From positions 1 to 15,981 of the forward strand of contig JABIUH010000183.1 in NCBI GenBank assembly GCA_018701055.1: a stretch of 15,981 nucleotides of DNA. The letters are read 5' to 3'. This document shows positions 1 through 7,449 of the stretch, in pieces (position 1 is the stretch's first letter; each line of letters begins with the position of its first letter). A program made the translations under genes and the position numbers. The notes beneath the pieces are model-generated. The model was not told the DNA's origin. It saw only the letters and a list, made by a program, of their open reading frames with translations, and did not search any database. Origin of the DNA: Woeseia sp. (lineage in GTDB: Bacteria; Pseudomonadota; Gammaproteobacteria; Steroidobacterales; Woeseiaceae).

Positions 1-126
1 GAATCAAACGAAGAGTTGGAAGCAACGCTCTCCAAAATAGATCTATTGGAAGATCGAATCAAAGTTCTTGAGCGAGTTATCACAGAAAACAGATACGATC
101 TTAAAAGTGAGATTGATTCGTTGTGA
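1..126 (+). CDS. PspC-like protein, C-terminal fragment (5' end outside window)
   Basis: The frame is open from base 1 and stops at TGA 124-126, giving the last 41 residues of a protein that begins outside the window. The tail is charged and predicted coiled coil, with the pattern L-E-D-R-I-x-x-L-E-x-x-I-T-x-x-x-Y-x-L then E-I-x-x-L at the end. This resembles the C-terminus of PspC (phage-shock protein C), where a helix ends in a 'LE.yVTS..f.L..ef..L' pattern; PspB also has an 'LERI' helix but usually ends sooner. PspC is an inner-membrane protein of the envelope stress response that works with PspB and PspA. The membrane segment that would prove the identity is not in the window, so the family call rests on the tail only. 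A strong terminator follows 36 nt downstream. Confidence 0.45.
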   Translation, partial: ESNEELEATLSKIDLLEDRIKVLERVITENRYDLKSEIDSL

Positions 127-162
127 CGCAATCAACTCAAGCGTAAAGCTATACGTGAACAC

Positions 163-196
163 AAAAAAAGGCCCACCATACGGTGGGCCTTTTTTA
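163..196. terminator. Bidirectional intrinsic terminator
   Basis: A perfect 8-bp GC-rich stem GGCCCACC (170-177) / GGTGGGCC (182-189) closes a 4-nt ATAC loop. It is flanked by an A-run (163-169) and a T-run (190-195), so it ends in a U tract when transcribed from either strand. It therefore ends the PspC-like gene on the plus strand and the small secreted-protein gene (207-569) on the minus strand. Confidence 0.93.
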
Positions 197-206
197 TTAG
201 TCTATA

Positions 207-569
207 TTAGCCTTTGTCTTGCGCGTTGTAGGCCTGAACTTCTGAATTGAACTGGGCTGCGAGTCGCTCCATCTCATCGACAGCCGCATTATATTTCTTG
301 TTCAACATGTCTTCGCGTTCTTGTTCCTGCTCTGGCTCGAGAGCGCCTAGCGCATCTCTGGCGGTTTTCTCCTCAGCGACTATGCATTCGAGATAGACCT
401 CCATCTCTGCGACATAGGTCTTAACGCCTTTCTGACCTGTCAGCATATCTTCTTTCGTAGCAGAGTTGCCGTTCGGTACCATGACACGTGTTGGGTAGTC
501 GCACGCGAATACTGATTGCGCAACAAATAACAGGACCAGGCTTGCGGTTAATTTTGATAGTTTTTTCAT
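207..569 (-). CDS. Small secreted protein of unknown function (120 aa)
   Basis: The 120-aa product starts with a classical Sec signal peptide: MKKLSKL n-region, hydrophobic core to about residue 19, then V-F-A before C23. The mature part begins CDYPTRVMVPNG and holds one more Cys (C62). That pairing allows one disulfide. C23 directly after V-F-A would also allow lipidation, but the context is not a clean lipobox. The rest is helical and rich in Glu, Gln and Ala (roughly residues 40-115), as in a periplasmic helical hairpin. I do not recognise a functional family. ATG at 569-567 follows an AAGGA only 2 nt upstream, which is close for an SD, but the signal peptide fits this start well. It is followed by the shared terminator at 163-196. 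Confidence 0.82.
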   Translation of the reverse strand: MKKLSKLTASLVLLFVAQSVFACDYPTRVMVPNGNSATKEDMLTGQKGVKTYVAEMEVYLECIVAEEKTARDALGALEPEQEQEREDMLNKKYNAAVDEMERLAAQFNSEVQAYNAQDKG

Positions 570-693
570 AATCCTTAGCTTTTAAAGTATGCGCCGATCG
601 ACATCGCAACGGCTGTAGGTTTCCAAATATACAAATTTGATGTGCTATTTAATCACGTAGATCGCATCTAGTGAAGTCGCGCAAGCATTGCAT

Positions 694-730
694 ATAAAAT
701 CAAAGATTTAGGAGCTTTTTTCGATTTTAT
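694..730. other. AT-rich inverted repeat at the end of the GGDEF-EAL gene
   Basis: ATAAAATC (694-701) and GATTTTAT (723-730) are perfect 8-bp arms with a 21-nt spacer that also holds AAAG (702-705) and CTTT. The repeat spans the stop codon of the minus-strand GGDEF-EAL gene. It could fold in the mRNA 3' end, but it lacks a GC-rich stem and a following U tract, so I do not call it a terminator. Confidence 0.3.
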
Positions 731-3174
731 GCAAACAAGGTCTTGTACTTATCGGTGCCTTCCTTTTGCGCCAGTAACAACTCCAGGTAGTTGTCTGAGC
801 TCATGGGGTTACCGAACAACATTCCTTGAACATACGTACAATTTAGTGCTTGCAGGTGCGTCAGTTGCGCGGTTGTTTCAACCCCTTCGGCGACCACATC
901 CATCTTAAGGTCCTGGCCCATGTGGATTATGGTGCCAACAATTACTGCGTCATCAGGATTAATTGCAATATCGCGCACAAAAGATTTGTCGATTTTCAAC
1001 GTACTGATCGGGAATTGTTGCAGTGCGCTTAGCGACGAATAACCTGTGCCGAAGTCATCAATGGCCAGATGCAATCCCAATGAGTAGAGCTCATTTAGAA
1101 TGTTGATGGTCCGTTCCGGATTTTCCATCAGCGTTGATTCGGTTATTTCTAGTTCCAACGATGTTGGTGACACTTCGTGACCACGCAGGATCGAATTAAT
1201 TCGACTAATAAAGTTCGCTTGCCGCAGTTGCTTTAGCGACAAATTGACCGATACTCGACCTGGAGATGAAACAGATCGCTGCCAGTAACGGAAATCTTCA
1301 CAAACGCGATCAAGTACCCATTCACCAATATCAATAATAAGATTGGTTTCTTCGGCAATCGGGATAAAGTCAGACGGTAGAATTATGCCGCGTTCTGGCA
1401 AATCCCAGCGAACCAACGCTTCCGCCCCAAATACTTCGCCCGTCTGCAAATTGTATTTAGGCTGATAATGGACCAGCAGTTCATCGCGCTCAAAAGCGCG
1501 CTTTAGTTTGCTCTTCGTCATCAAACGATCGACCGCCGCCTCATTCATCTCCGGGGCGTAATAGGTGTGTACGTTTCCGCCGGCATTCTTGGACTGGTAC
1601 AGCGCGGCATCCGCATTGCGAATAAGGTCGATCACGTTTGGCGCGTCGATAGGATACTGAGCGACCCCTATGCTTGCGGTCATAAATACTTCGTTGCCTT
1701 GCAGATTGAATGGTTCGGCTAACCCCGCGAGTATCTTATTCGCAAATTTATCCATAACCTCTCGGCCTTCGTCGCCTGCCTCGATTTGATCCAAAATAAC
1801 CGCGAATTCGTCTCCAGCCAGGCGACCAATTACAGAGTCCTGAGGCAATGAGTTGCCAAGACGCTCCGCAACAGTTTCGAGGGCAATATCTCCAGCAAGA
1901 TGGCCAAACGTATCGTTGATGTCTTTGAAATAATCGATATCGACGTAGAAAAGACAGACTGATCGATTGTTTTTCTTTGCTTTCGCAATTGCACGTTGCA
2001 GCAAGTGTTGAAATTGCATGCGATTCGGGACCTTCGTTAGCGCATCAATTCTCGCCAGATACCTAATACGTTGCTCTGCCTTGTGTCGCTCAGATATATT
2101 TTGAGCAGCATAGATTCTGTGACCTCGGATGTCCGAGTTTGTGTTAATTAATGAGCTCGTATAGGAAACCGGAATTTGATCACCGGTTTTCGCTATTAAA
2201 AAAGCTTCGCGCGGTACGCCAACGGCTGATCCAGGCTTAAGTGCACTGCGCTTCTTTCTATCTACAAGGAGATCGATGTGATGGCCGATCAATTCAGAAT
2301 CTGAATATCCAAGCATACGCGACGTTGCTGCATTTACGCGTGTGATCTTGCCATCTTCTTCGGTGACGATAATGGCTTCGTTCATACTCGATAGCACACT
2401 ATCAACGTAGTCCCGAGATATCGTTGTACGTTTGAGTTTGTTGCGCATCTCGTTAAATACAGCAGCGAGGTCGCCGAGTAAATCGCCGTGAACGACTTTT
2501 AGCGGTTCACCGTAATCGGAATCACTTAGTTTCTCCGCTTGAACCTTTAGCGCGTGAATGCGTTGAGCCTGCATTCGCGCGACTATCCAAATGACGAAAC
2601 CGCAAAGTGCGAGTGTGAATATGGTGGCTGCACCAACCCACACAAAGCTTACGTTCTTGCTTTGCGTTCCGAGTTCGACGAGCTGATCTTCGAACGCCTC
2701 AGATTCAGCAATTAAAAGGTCAGTGCTGAAACTACTCGACAATTGCCCAATTTCAGCGCCGTCTTGGAGTACCGGATACCGCATGTAGAGTTGTTGATTC
2801 GACCACAGGACATATCCGTCTAGCGGTGTTTCAGCGATAGTGCCTGAAATAAGAGCAGATCCGTTAGGCCGAGTGAAGCGAAGACCAACAACGTCCACAT
2901 ATTCGCTGATAGCGCGCTCAAGGATTCTGCGAACGGAGACATCGTCGCGATTCTCCAACATAGAAATGTTGTCGGCAACGTCGTCAAGTCGTGCTCGTGC
3001 TCGTCGTTCAAAGTTCGCTGCGAGGCTTTCTTCATGATGTTCAACGCTGCTGGCGACAATGTCCGCCGTTAGCCAGCGATATTGTCCGTAAAAGATTGAC
3101 AACATGGTCGCCGTGCTAACCAATGCCAGCGTCGACATCAATATCAAATATTTAGGTAATATCTTTCCAGCCAT
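727..3174 (-). CDS. Membrane HAMP-PAS-GGDEF-EAL c-di-GMP regulator
   Basis: An 815-aa inner-membrane signalling protein that makes and/or degrades cyclic di-GMP. Order of parts: TM1 about 9-30; extracytoplasmic sensor 31-176; TM2 about 177-199; HAMP about 200-250; PAS about 257-366, ending in a typical linker; GGDEF about 372-540; EAL about 551-800. The GGDEF signature is AGDEF (453-457), a one-residue variant often still compatible with diguanylate cyclase activity. No RxxD inhibitory site sits just before it. The EAL half keeps the phosphodiesterase residues: E-A-L (585-587), N644 in V-N-L-S, E-I-T-E-S (676-680), D-D-F-G-T-G (706-711), K-I-D (727-729) and E-G-V-E-T (763-767). A c-di-GMP phosphodiesterase is thus well supported and cyclase activity is possible. 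The ATG at 3174 has no clear SD, but TM1 follows at once. The gene is divergent from the membrane response regulator gene at 3489. Confidence 0.95.
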   Translation of the reverse strand: MAGKILPKYLILMSTLALVSTATMLSIFYGQYRWLTADIVASSVEHHEESLAANFERRARARLDDVADNISMLENRDDVSVRRILERAISEYVDVVGLRFTRPNGSALISGTIAETPLDGYVLWSNQQLYMRYPVLQDGAEIGQLSSSFSTDLLIAESEAFEDQLVELGTQSKNVSFVWVGAATIFTLALCGFVIWIVARMQAQRIHALKVQAEKLSDSDYGEPLKVVHGDLLGDLAAVFNEMRNKLKRTTISRDYVDSVLSSMNEAIIVTEEDGKITRVNAATSRMLGYSDSELIGHHIDLLVDRKKRSALKPGSAVGVPREAFLIAKTGDQIPVSYTSSLINTNSDIRGHRIYAAQNISERHKAEQRIRYLARIDALTKVPNRMQFQHLLQRAIAKAKKNNRSVCLFYVDIDYFKDINDTFGHLAGDIALETVAERLGNSLPQDSVIGRLAGDEFAVILDQIEAGDEGREVMDKFANKILAGLAEPFNLQGNEVFMTASIGVAQYPIDAPNVIDLIRNADAALYQSKNAGGNVHTYYAPEMNEAAVDRLMTKSKLKRAFERDELLVHYQPKYNLQTGEVFGAEALVRWDLPERGIILPSDFIPIAEETNLIIDIGEWVLDRVCEDFRYWQRSVSSPGRVSVNLSLKQLRQANFISRINSILRGHEVSPTSLELEITESTLMENPERTINILNELYSLGLHLAIDDFGTGYSSLSALQQFPISTLKIDKSFVRDIAINPDDAVIVGTIIHMGQDLKMDVVAEGVETTAQLTHLQALNCTYVQGMLFGNPMSSDNYLELLLAQKEGTDKYKTLFA

Positions 3175-3488
3175 AATATTTATGCGAATACTGCCTAACA
3201 GGCGCGAAATTGGCGCGCTTGTCAGCAGCCAATTCTCTGCTTTATCGTCCTTATGGCAATTCGAGGTGTGGCAGCGCCAAACCTAACTCATCGCTCTCTA
3301 TATACCTTGAATACGGCTGCCGTTAGTCTATCACTGTGGCTGAACGCGGGTGTGGGTAAAGTGGACCGCTGGGTAAAAAATACAATGACAAGATTTTGCA
3401 ACATGGTCAAAGGCTTACAGCAGAACAGTTCAAGTCGTTTCGCGCCGATTTGTAAAGAAATGCGGCAGTGGCAAGCGGAGGCCAGAGC
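3175..3488. other. 314-nt divergent intergenic region
   Basis: This gap between the 5' ends of the GGDEF-EAL gene (minus) and the response regulator gene (plus) should hold both promoters. I find no sigma-70 pair good enough to report; TTGTCA at 3219-3224 lacks a good -10 at 16-18 nt. A plus-strand frame from ATG 3253 (79 codons) runs through the region and stops with a TGA (3490-3492) that overlaps the regulator's GTG start. Its product shows no recognisable domain, so I leave it as a possibility only. Confidence 0.5.
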
Positions 3489-4811
3489 GTGAGCAAAACT
3501 GCGCTGATTGTGGATGATTCCAGGTCTGCCAGAGTGGTCCTGAAAAAGATGCTGCTGACACACGAGCTTATCGTTGATACCGCCGAATCTGCAGAAGCCG
3601 CGTTGATTTATCTCAATGACAATCGTCCAGACGTCATTTTCATGGATCATCTCATGCCCGGCATGGATGGATTCGAAGCAGTTTCGGCGATTAAGAACAA
3701 TCCGCACACTGCCACCATTCCGATCATGATGTATACCTCGCAGGAAGGTGAGTTGTATGTCGGGCAGGCGCGCGCGCTCGGTGCCGTCGGCGTTTTACCA
3801 AAACATGTTGAACCCGTCGAGGTTTCAAAAGTGCTGCAATCGCTGCGCGTAATCGGCAGCGGCCCCGTCGGCGATAGCACTTCCGAGTCATCGTCGGGTG
3901 ACAAAGAAATTAGCGGTGAATTTCCTGGCCTTGAAACGCTCGATCATGATCTACGGTTTCTCATTCAAGATTTATTTGATCAACAGCGTGCGGTTTTACG
4001 AAGAGATTTACTGGATAGTTATGAAACCATTGCGGCGCGCGTGGTCGACGAAATTAGGCCTGCAGAAATTGACGAAGCAGACGAGGCAGGCGCAATCGAC
4101 AATAACGAACCTTCGGCATGGCTGCGGGCCGCGATGGCCATTTTGGTCATTGTTTCGATGATTCTTGCGTGGTTGTACTGGCAACGTGAGCAAAGTTGGC
4201 AAGCAATGCAAGAACAAAACACTGCGCTGGCGAGCGAGCTCTCCGAGCAACGCACCGCAGACGTCAACAGTAATTTGGAATCCAGAAGACGCTTGGACAA
4301 TTATCAGGATAGGGTCGACGCAATGTTTACGATCGCATTGCACAATCTCGAGTGGGGCGCTAATCAGGGGCTAACTTACAAATTCGAAGAACTCGCGTTG
4401 AGTGATGTACGCCTTGCCGTGTTGATGCAACTCGAAGACAGACTTGAGATGCTGGGGTTCTCAGGAGTCGTTCGTATTGAAACGAACGTAGGGGATTTTT
4501 GCATGAACAGATCAGGGTCCGCCGGCTTCGAATTGGCGCTGGCGCAAGTCAGCGCCTCCAATTGCGATCAGATTGGCGTCAGTAATGGTGAAGCGTACGA
4601 ATTGGGACTGCGTCAATCGATCGAATTCGCTAACTTTGTGCGGCTATCGAATGAACGATCGTCCGGTCGCATTCAATATGAAACTGTCTCACTTGGTAAT
4701 GCTGCGCCGGTTATGGACTACCCGGTTAATACGGCGAGCGTCACTGCGGGCGCATGGAATGAAATAGCAAGAAATAACAACCGAGTCGAACTCTCGCTGT
4801 ATCCTGATTAA
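3489..4811 (+). CDS. Membrane-anchored response regulator (REC-TM-OmpA-like)
   Basis: A 440-aa protein with a receiver domain at residues 1-120: acidic pair D9/D10, phosphoacceptor D53 in M-D-H-L-M-P-G-M-D-G, T83 and K105 are all present. A low-complexity linker (124-145) and a helical part (148-190) follow. One TM helix lies at about 212-231, then a coiled coil (about 232-270) and a C-terminal domain (about 275-440) placed outside the cytoplasm if the REC is inside. The C-terminal domain ends like an OmpA/MotB peptidoglycan-binding domain: ELGLRQSIEFANFV (371-384) matches 'LSxxRAxxVxxYL', and NNRVELSLYP matches the 'NRRVE' strand. The usual Arg is Gln (Q376), so binding may be lost. C338 and C359 could form a disulfide. 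GTG 3489 is chosen because GGAGG (3477-3481) lies 7 nt before it; a GTG at 3468 would add 7 residues without an SD. REC is certain, the C-terminal assignment is a hypothesis. Confidence 0.88.
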   Translation: MSKTALIVDDSRSARVVLKKMLLTHELIVDTAESAEAALIYLNDNRPDVIFMDHLMPGMDGFEAVSAIKNNPHTATIPIMMYTSQEGELYVGQARALGAVGVLPKHVEPVEVSKVLQSLRVIGSGPVGDSTSESSSGDKEISGEFPGLETLDHDLRFLIQDLFDQQRAVLRRDLLDSYETIAARVVDEIRPAEIDEADEAGAIDNNEPSAWLRAAMAILVIVSMILAWLYWQREQSWQAMQEQNTALASELSEQRTADVNSNLESRRRLDNYQDRVDAMFTIALHNLEWGANQGLTYKFEELALSDVRLAVLMQLEDRLEMLGFSGVVRIETNVGDFCMNRSGSAGFELALAQVSASNCDQIGVSNGEAYELGLRQSIEFANFVRLSNERSSGRIQYETVSLGNAAPVMDYPVNTASVTAGAWNEIARNNNRVELSLYPD

Positions 4812-4820
4812 TCAGAGGAT

Positions 4821-5228
4821 TTAGTCACGATAGTCCGATTGGCGTTTTTCGATGAATCTGTGTGGATTATTGTTGCCAGTTATTTTCATGATGCCCTCGA
4901 CAATCGCACCTTCCGCAACTGCAATAGCATCACCCGTTATCGTACCGATAATCTTCGCAGTATTAATGATTTCGACCTGACCAACGGCAATGATATCGCC
5001 GTCAACTATGCCGGCAACAATGACAGTGTTTGCCTTTACCACGCCCTTGCAATAGCCGCTCTTGGCCACGGTGATTGAACCGTCAATATCACACTCGCCT
5101 TCAATCTCACCATTGATCATGTAATTGCCGCGTCCAGTGACCAGGCCTTCAATTTTGCAACCCTCGCTGACCAATGTGCCAGGTCCGGCAGCGATATCGC
5201 GCAATCTGCGATTGTTCTTGTCACTCAT
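4821..5228 (-). CDS. Bactofilin (polymer-forming cytoskeletal protein)
   Basis: A 135-aa protein consisting of one bactofilin (DUF583) domain, from about residue 15 to 115, with short charged tails. The core shows the repeating short strands of a right-handed beta-helix, with turns such as G-C-K-I-E-G, G-E-I-E-G-E, G-I-V-D-G-D-I and G-T-I-T-G-D-A. Bactofilins polymerise into nucleotide-free filaments and serve as scaffolds for cell-wall enzymes, shape or polar structures. The length is typical of small bactofilins. ATG at 5228 is preferred: AAGGAG at 5244-5239 lies 10 nt upstream, whereas a TTG two codons earlier (5234) would be only 4 nt away. The gene ends 9 nt from the convergent response regulator and lies 99 nt behind the DUF2845 gene on the same strand, possibly in one transcript. 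No M23 peptidase gene, a common bactofilin partner, is seen here. Confidence 0.93.
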   Translation of the reverse strand: MSDKNNRRLRDIAAGPGTLVSEGCKIEGLVTGRGNYMINGEIEGECDIDGSITVAKSGYCKGVVKANTVIVAGIVDGDIIAVGQVEIINTAKIIGTITGDAIAVAEGAIVEGIMKITGNNNPHRFIEKRQSDYRD

Positions 5229-5327
5229 CGACAAAGATCTCCTTGGCCTTAGTTCGGTTAGCTATTGCGAGGCATGATACTCCCTCGTTGGCGAGAATTT
5301 TGTGACCTAGTCGAATCTGGCGAACGA

Positions 5328-5672
5328 CTATTTACCGCGATGCCTGTATCCGGCAGCTTCAATGTTTGTGAGTCGCCCTCCCTCAAAGCGGATTCGGTGC
5401 ATGAGTTTGCGAGGCCCGAAATTGAACAGCATTTCCGTGACGGCTGACTCCTGATGGTAGCCACCGTAGCTTCTATGTGTCGAGCGAAATCCGCCAATGC
5501 CTGCTGGACGCCGAACAATGTAGGGGCGCAATATGAACCCCAATTGGCGTTCCGAATGGGGTTTCCCGCACAATTTGACGACTTGCACGCCCGTCATGCC
5601 TTCCTGAACGATCCGGCTACCGCAGCGCAATGCCCGAGCATCGGCAGTTATCGACAAGCCACAAATAAACAC
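5328..5672 (-). CDS. DUF2845 family secreted protein with anomalous start
   Basis: The product reads as a DUF2845 protein: A-L-R-C-G-S-R-I-V-Q-E-G-M near the N-terminus, then K-L-C-G-K-P, and the end block F-N-F-G-P-R-K-L-M-H-R-I-R-F-E-G-G-R-L. These small extracytoplasmic proteins have no known function. Coordinates use the first usable in-frame start, GTG at 5672, which gives 114 aa with a short signal peptide (FICGLSITADA, cleavage before R). The frame continues upstream with residues K-A-I-P-S-I, which would complete a normal signal peptide. Before that Lys comes TAA (5693-5691), and before it ATG (5696-5694). Either an original second codon AAA became TAA, or translation starts at GTG, or at a rare ATT/ATC codon. 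Neither ATG nor GTG has a recognisable SD. The conserved domain itself is intact. Confidence 0.8.
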   Translation of the reverse strand: MFICGLSITADARALRCGSRIVQEGMTGVQVVKLCGKPHSERQLGFILRPYIVRRPAGIGGFRSTHRSYGGYHQESAVTEMLFNFGPRKLMHRIRFEGGRLTNIEAAGYRHRGK

Positions 5673-5718
5673 GATAGATGGAATTGCTTTTTACATTGAT
5701 GGTCTAGGAGGAGTTGCG

Positions 5719-5781
5719 ATGTCCGGATTAGACGGTATAGCGAATGCGGCTTGGCCATTGGCATTTCAACAGGGGCAATAA
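5719..5781 (+). CDS. Possible 20-codon small ORF with strong SD upstream of gshA
   Basis: ATG 5719 is preceded at 7 nt by a perfect AGGAGG (5706-5711, continuing AG). It opens a 20-codon frame, MSGLDGIANAAWPLAFQQGQ, ending at TAA 5779-5781. No family is recognisable and there is no run of Cys, Glu or Gly codons that would suggest attenuation. It ends before the gshA promoter at 5789, so it would not be in the transcript from that promoter. Expression would need an upstream promoter that I cannot identify. Confidence is low and rests on the SD alone. Confidence 0.25.
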   Translation: MSGLDGIANAAWPLAFQQGQ

Positions 5782-5788
5782 TCACGCG

Positions 5789-5817
5789 TTGGCAGCATCG
5801 AATCGCCTCTGTATAGT
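5789..5817 (+). promoter_or_regulatory. Sigma-70 promoter of gshA
   Basis: The -35 box TTGGCA (5789-5794; 5 of 6 to consensus) and the -10 box TATAGT (5812-5817; 5 of 6) are separated by exactly 17 nt. Transcription would start near 5824, giving a leader of about 45 nt before the TTG start at 5869. This position also argues against the earlier in-frame TTG at 5824 as the gshA start. Confidence 0.65.
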
Positions 5818-5868
5818 CGCCAATTGCCTTTAAGTAGGCCCAATTATTCTGCCTTCGGAGAACACGGT

Positions 5869-7449
5869 TTGAGTCGGGAAGTAAGAAGCCGAATCGAGAA
5901 ACTGATCGCCCACGGCCCCACCGATTTGTTTGCGGGCGGACGAAAGGGCATTGAAAAAGAGTCACTGCGCGTACGCACTGACGGGCACCTGTCTGAATCG
6001 CCCCATCCGCTTGCGTTGGGTTCAGCGATGACCAACCAGTTCATAACGACTGACTTTTCCGAAGCGCTGCTTGAATTCGTGACCCCGGCATACGCCAGCA
6101 CCTGGGAAACGTTGCGCGTGCTGTGCGAAATTCACCAATTCAGCTACGACCGAATGCAAAATGAGTTGCTATGGGTTGCAAGCATGCCGTGTGTCGTTGG
6201 AGACGACAATGATATTCCACTAGCGCAATACGGAAGCTCTAATGTTGGCAAGATGAAAACCGTATATCGCAATGGGCTCGGCCATCGCTACGGACGGCGT
6301 ATGCAAACTATTGCGGGCGTGCATTTTAACTACTCTTTGCCCGATGCGTTCTGGCCCCATTTTCATGCGATAGAAAATTCGCAGTTGGCGGCAGACGATT
6401 TTCGTTCGGAGTCCTACATGGGCTTGGTGCGAAATTTTCACCGCATGGGCTGGCTCATCTTGTATCTATTCGGTGCGTCACCAGCGCTGTGCAAGTCGTT
6501 CATAGCGGGGTCCGAAACGGATTTGCAGGAGTTCAATGAGAGCACTCTGTACGAACCTTTCGGAACTTCGCTGCGTATGAGTGACTTGGGCTACAGCAAC
6601 AGCACGCAGGCTGGACTCAATATTTCTGTCAACTCGGTCGATGCATACATTGATGACTTGAGTTGTGCGATCTGCACGCCTGAAGAGGCGTATCAAAAAA
6701 TCGGCGTCAAGGTGGACGGTGCTTATCGCCAGCTGAGTGCCAACCAACTCCAGATTGAAAACGAGTACTACAGTGCCGTTAGGCCAAAGCGAGTAGCACG
6801 TTCTGGAGAACGCCCGACGGCTGCTCTTCGTCGTGGCGGAGTTGAGTACGTCGAAATTCGATCGTTGGACATCAACCCGTTCGATCCGGTTGGTATCAAT
6901 CAAAATGCGATGCGTTTCGTTGAGGCGTTTCTAATTTATTGCTTGTTACACGATAGTCCGCCGCTGGATGAGAAAGCAGCGATGGAAGCGTCGCGAAATC
7001 ACAGTTTGACGGCTAAGCACGGTAGAGATCCGGAACTTCACTTGCATCGTGATGGCAAGAAAGTTGGATTCACTGATTGGGCTCGCGAAATCGTAGGCGA
7101 TGTGCGTTCTATAGCGGAACTGATCGACGCAGGTGAGGGCGGCGGTTCGTATACAGAAGCTGTTAATACTCAGGCACAGCTAATCGAAGACCCCGATGCG
7201 ACCCCGTCGGCCAGGGTATTGGAAGAGCTCCGTGAGACAGGAGCCGGCTTTTACCATTTTGCAATGGAACGAGCCCTTGGACACAAAGATTATTTTCTGG
7301 ATCTGGAGCCGCTCAGCGGTGATCGTCTGGCGATTTATGCAGATGAAGCAAAAAGTTCGATTGAGCGTCAACAAAGTATTGAGGCGGCCGACGAAATCAG
7401 CTTCGACGAATACCTTGAGCAATACTTTTCAGAAGATGGTTGTCGCTAA
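5869..7449 (+). CDS. gshA: Glutamate-cysteine ligase, GshA type
   Basis: Glutamate-cysteine ligase joins L-Glu and L-Cys with ATP to gamma-glutamylcysteine, the first and limiting step of glutathione synthesis, in the cytoplasm. The 526-aa product matches the gammaproteobacterial GshA family in length (about 520). Blocks: R-K-G-I-E-K-E-S-L-R-V (25-35), L-G-S-A-M-T then I-T-T-D-F-S-E-A-L-L-E-F-V-T-P, M-Q-T-I-A-G-V-H-F-N-Y-S, G-E-R-P-T-A-A-L and E-Y-V-E-I-R-S-L-D-I-N-P-F. TTG 5869 is chosen because GGAGAA (5857-5862) lies 6-8 nt upstream and the N-terminus then matches the family; an in-frame TTG at 5824 coincides with the predicted transcription start and has no SD. No gshB is in the window. 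Its last codons overlap the convergent aminotransferase gene by 4 nt. Confidence 0.95.
   Translation: MSREVRSRIEKLIAHGPTDLFAGGRKGIEKESLRVRTDGHLSESPHPLALGSAMTNQFITTDFSEALLEFVTPAYASTWETLRVLCEIHQFSYDRMQNELLWVASMPCVVGDDNDIPLAQYGSSNVGKMKTVYRNGLGHRYGRRMQTIAGVHFNYSLPDAFWPHFHAIENSQLAADDFRSESYMGLVRNFHRMGWLILYLFGASPALCKSFIAGSETDLQEFNESTLYEPFGTSLRMSDLGYSNSTQAGLNISVNSVDAYIDDLSCAICTPEEAYQKIGVKVDGAYRQLSANQLQIENEYYSAVRPKRVARSGERPTAALRRGGVEYVEIRSLDINPFDPVGINQNAMRFVEAFLIYCLLHDSPPLDEKAAMEASRNHSLTAKHGRDPELHLHRDGKKVGFTDWAREIVGDVRSIAELIDAGEGGGSYTEAVNTQAQLIEDPDATPSARVLEELRETGAGFYHFAMERALGHKDYFLDLEPLSGDRLAIYADEAKSSIERQQSIEAADEISFDEYLEQYFSEDGCR

Noticed and set aside
68..250. Plus-strand frame of 60 codons across the terminator
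   Set aside because: It runs through the terminator hairpin at 163-196 and overlaps both the PspC-like tail and the minus-strand secreted-protein gene; the product has no protein-like features.
451..760. Search for a promoter of the secreted-protein gene on the minus strand, upstream of 569
   Set aside because: Only weak 4-of-6 pairs (TTGCGA with TTTAAA, spacer 17) were found, leaving an implausibly short leader, so no promoter is reported. An empty placeholder entry with these coordinates stands among the findings and should be ignored.
5300..5310. 11-nt word TTGTGACCTAG, whose reverse complement is also in the CRP-like site at 9225-9235
   Set aside because: Only one half-site is present, and 11-nt words shared by chance are expected many times in a 16-kb window.
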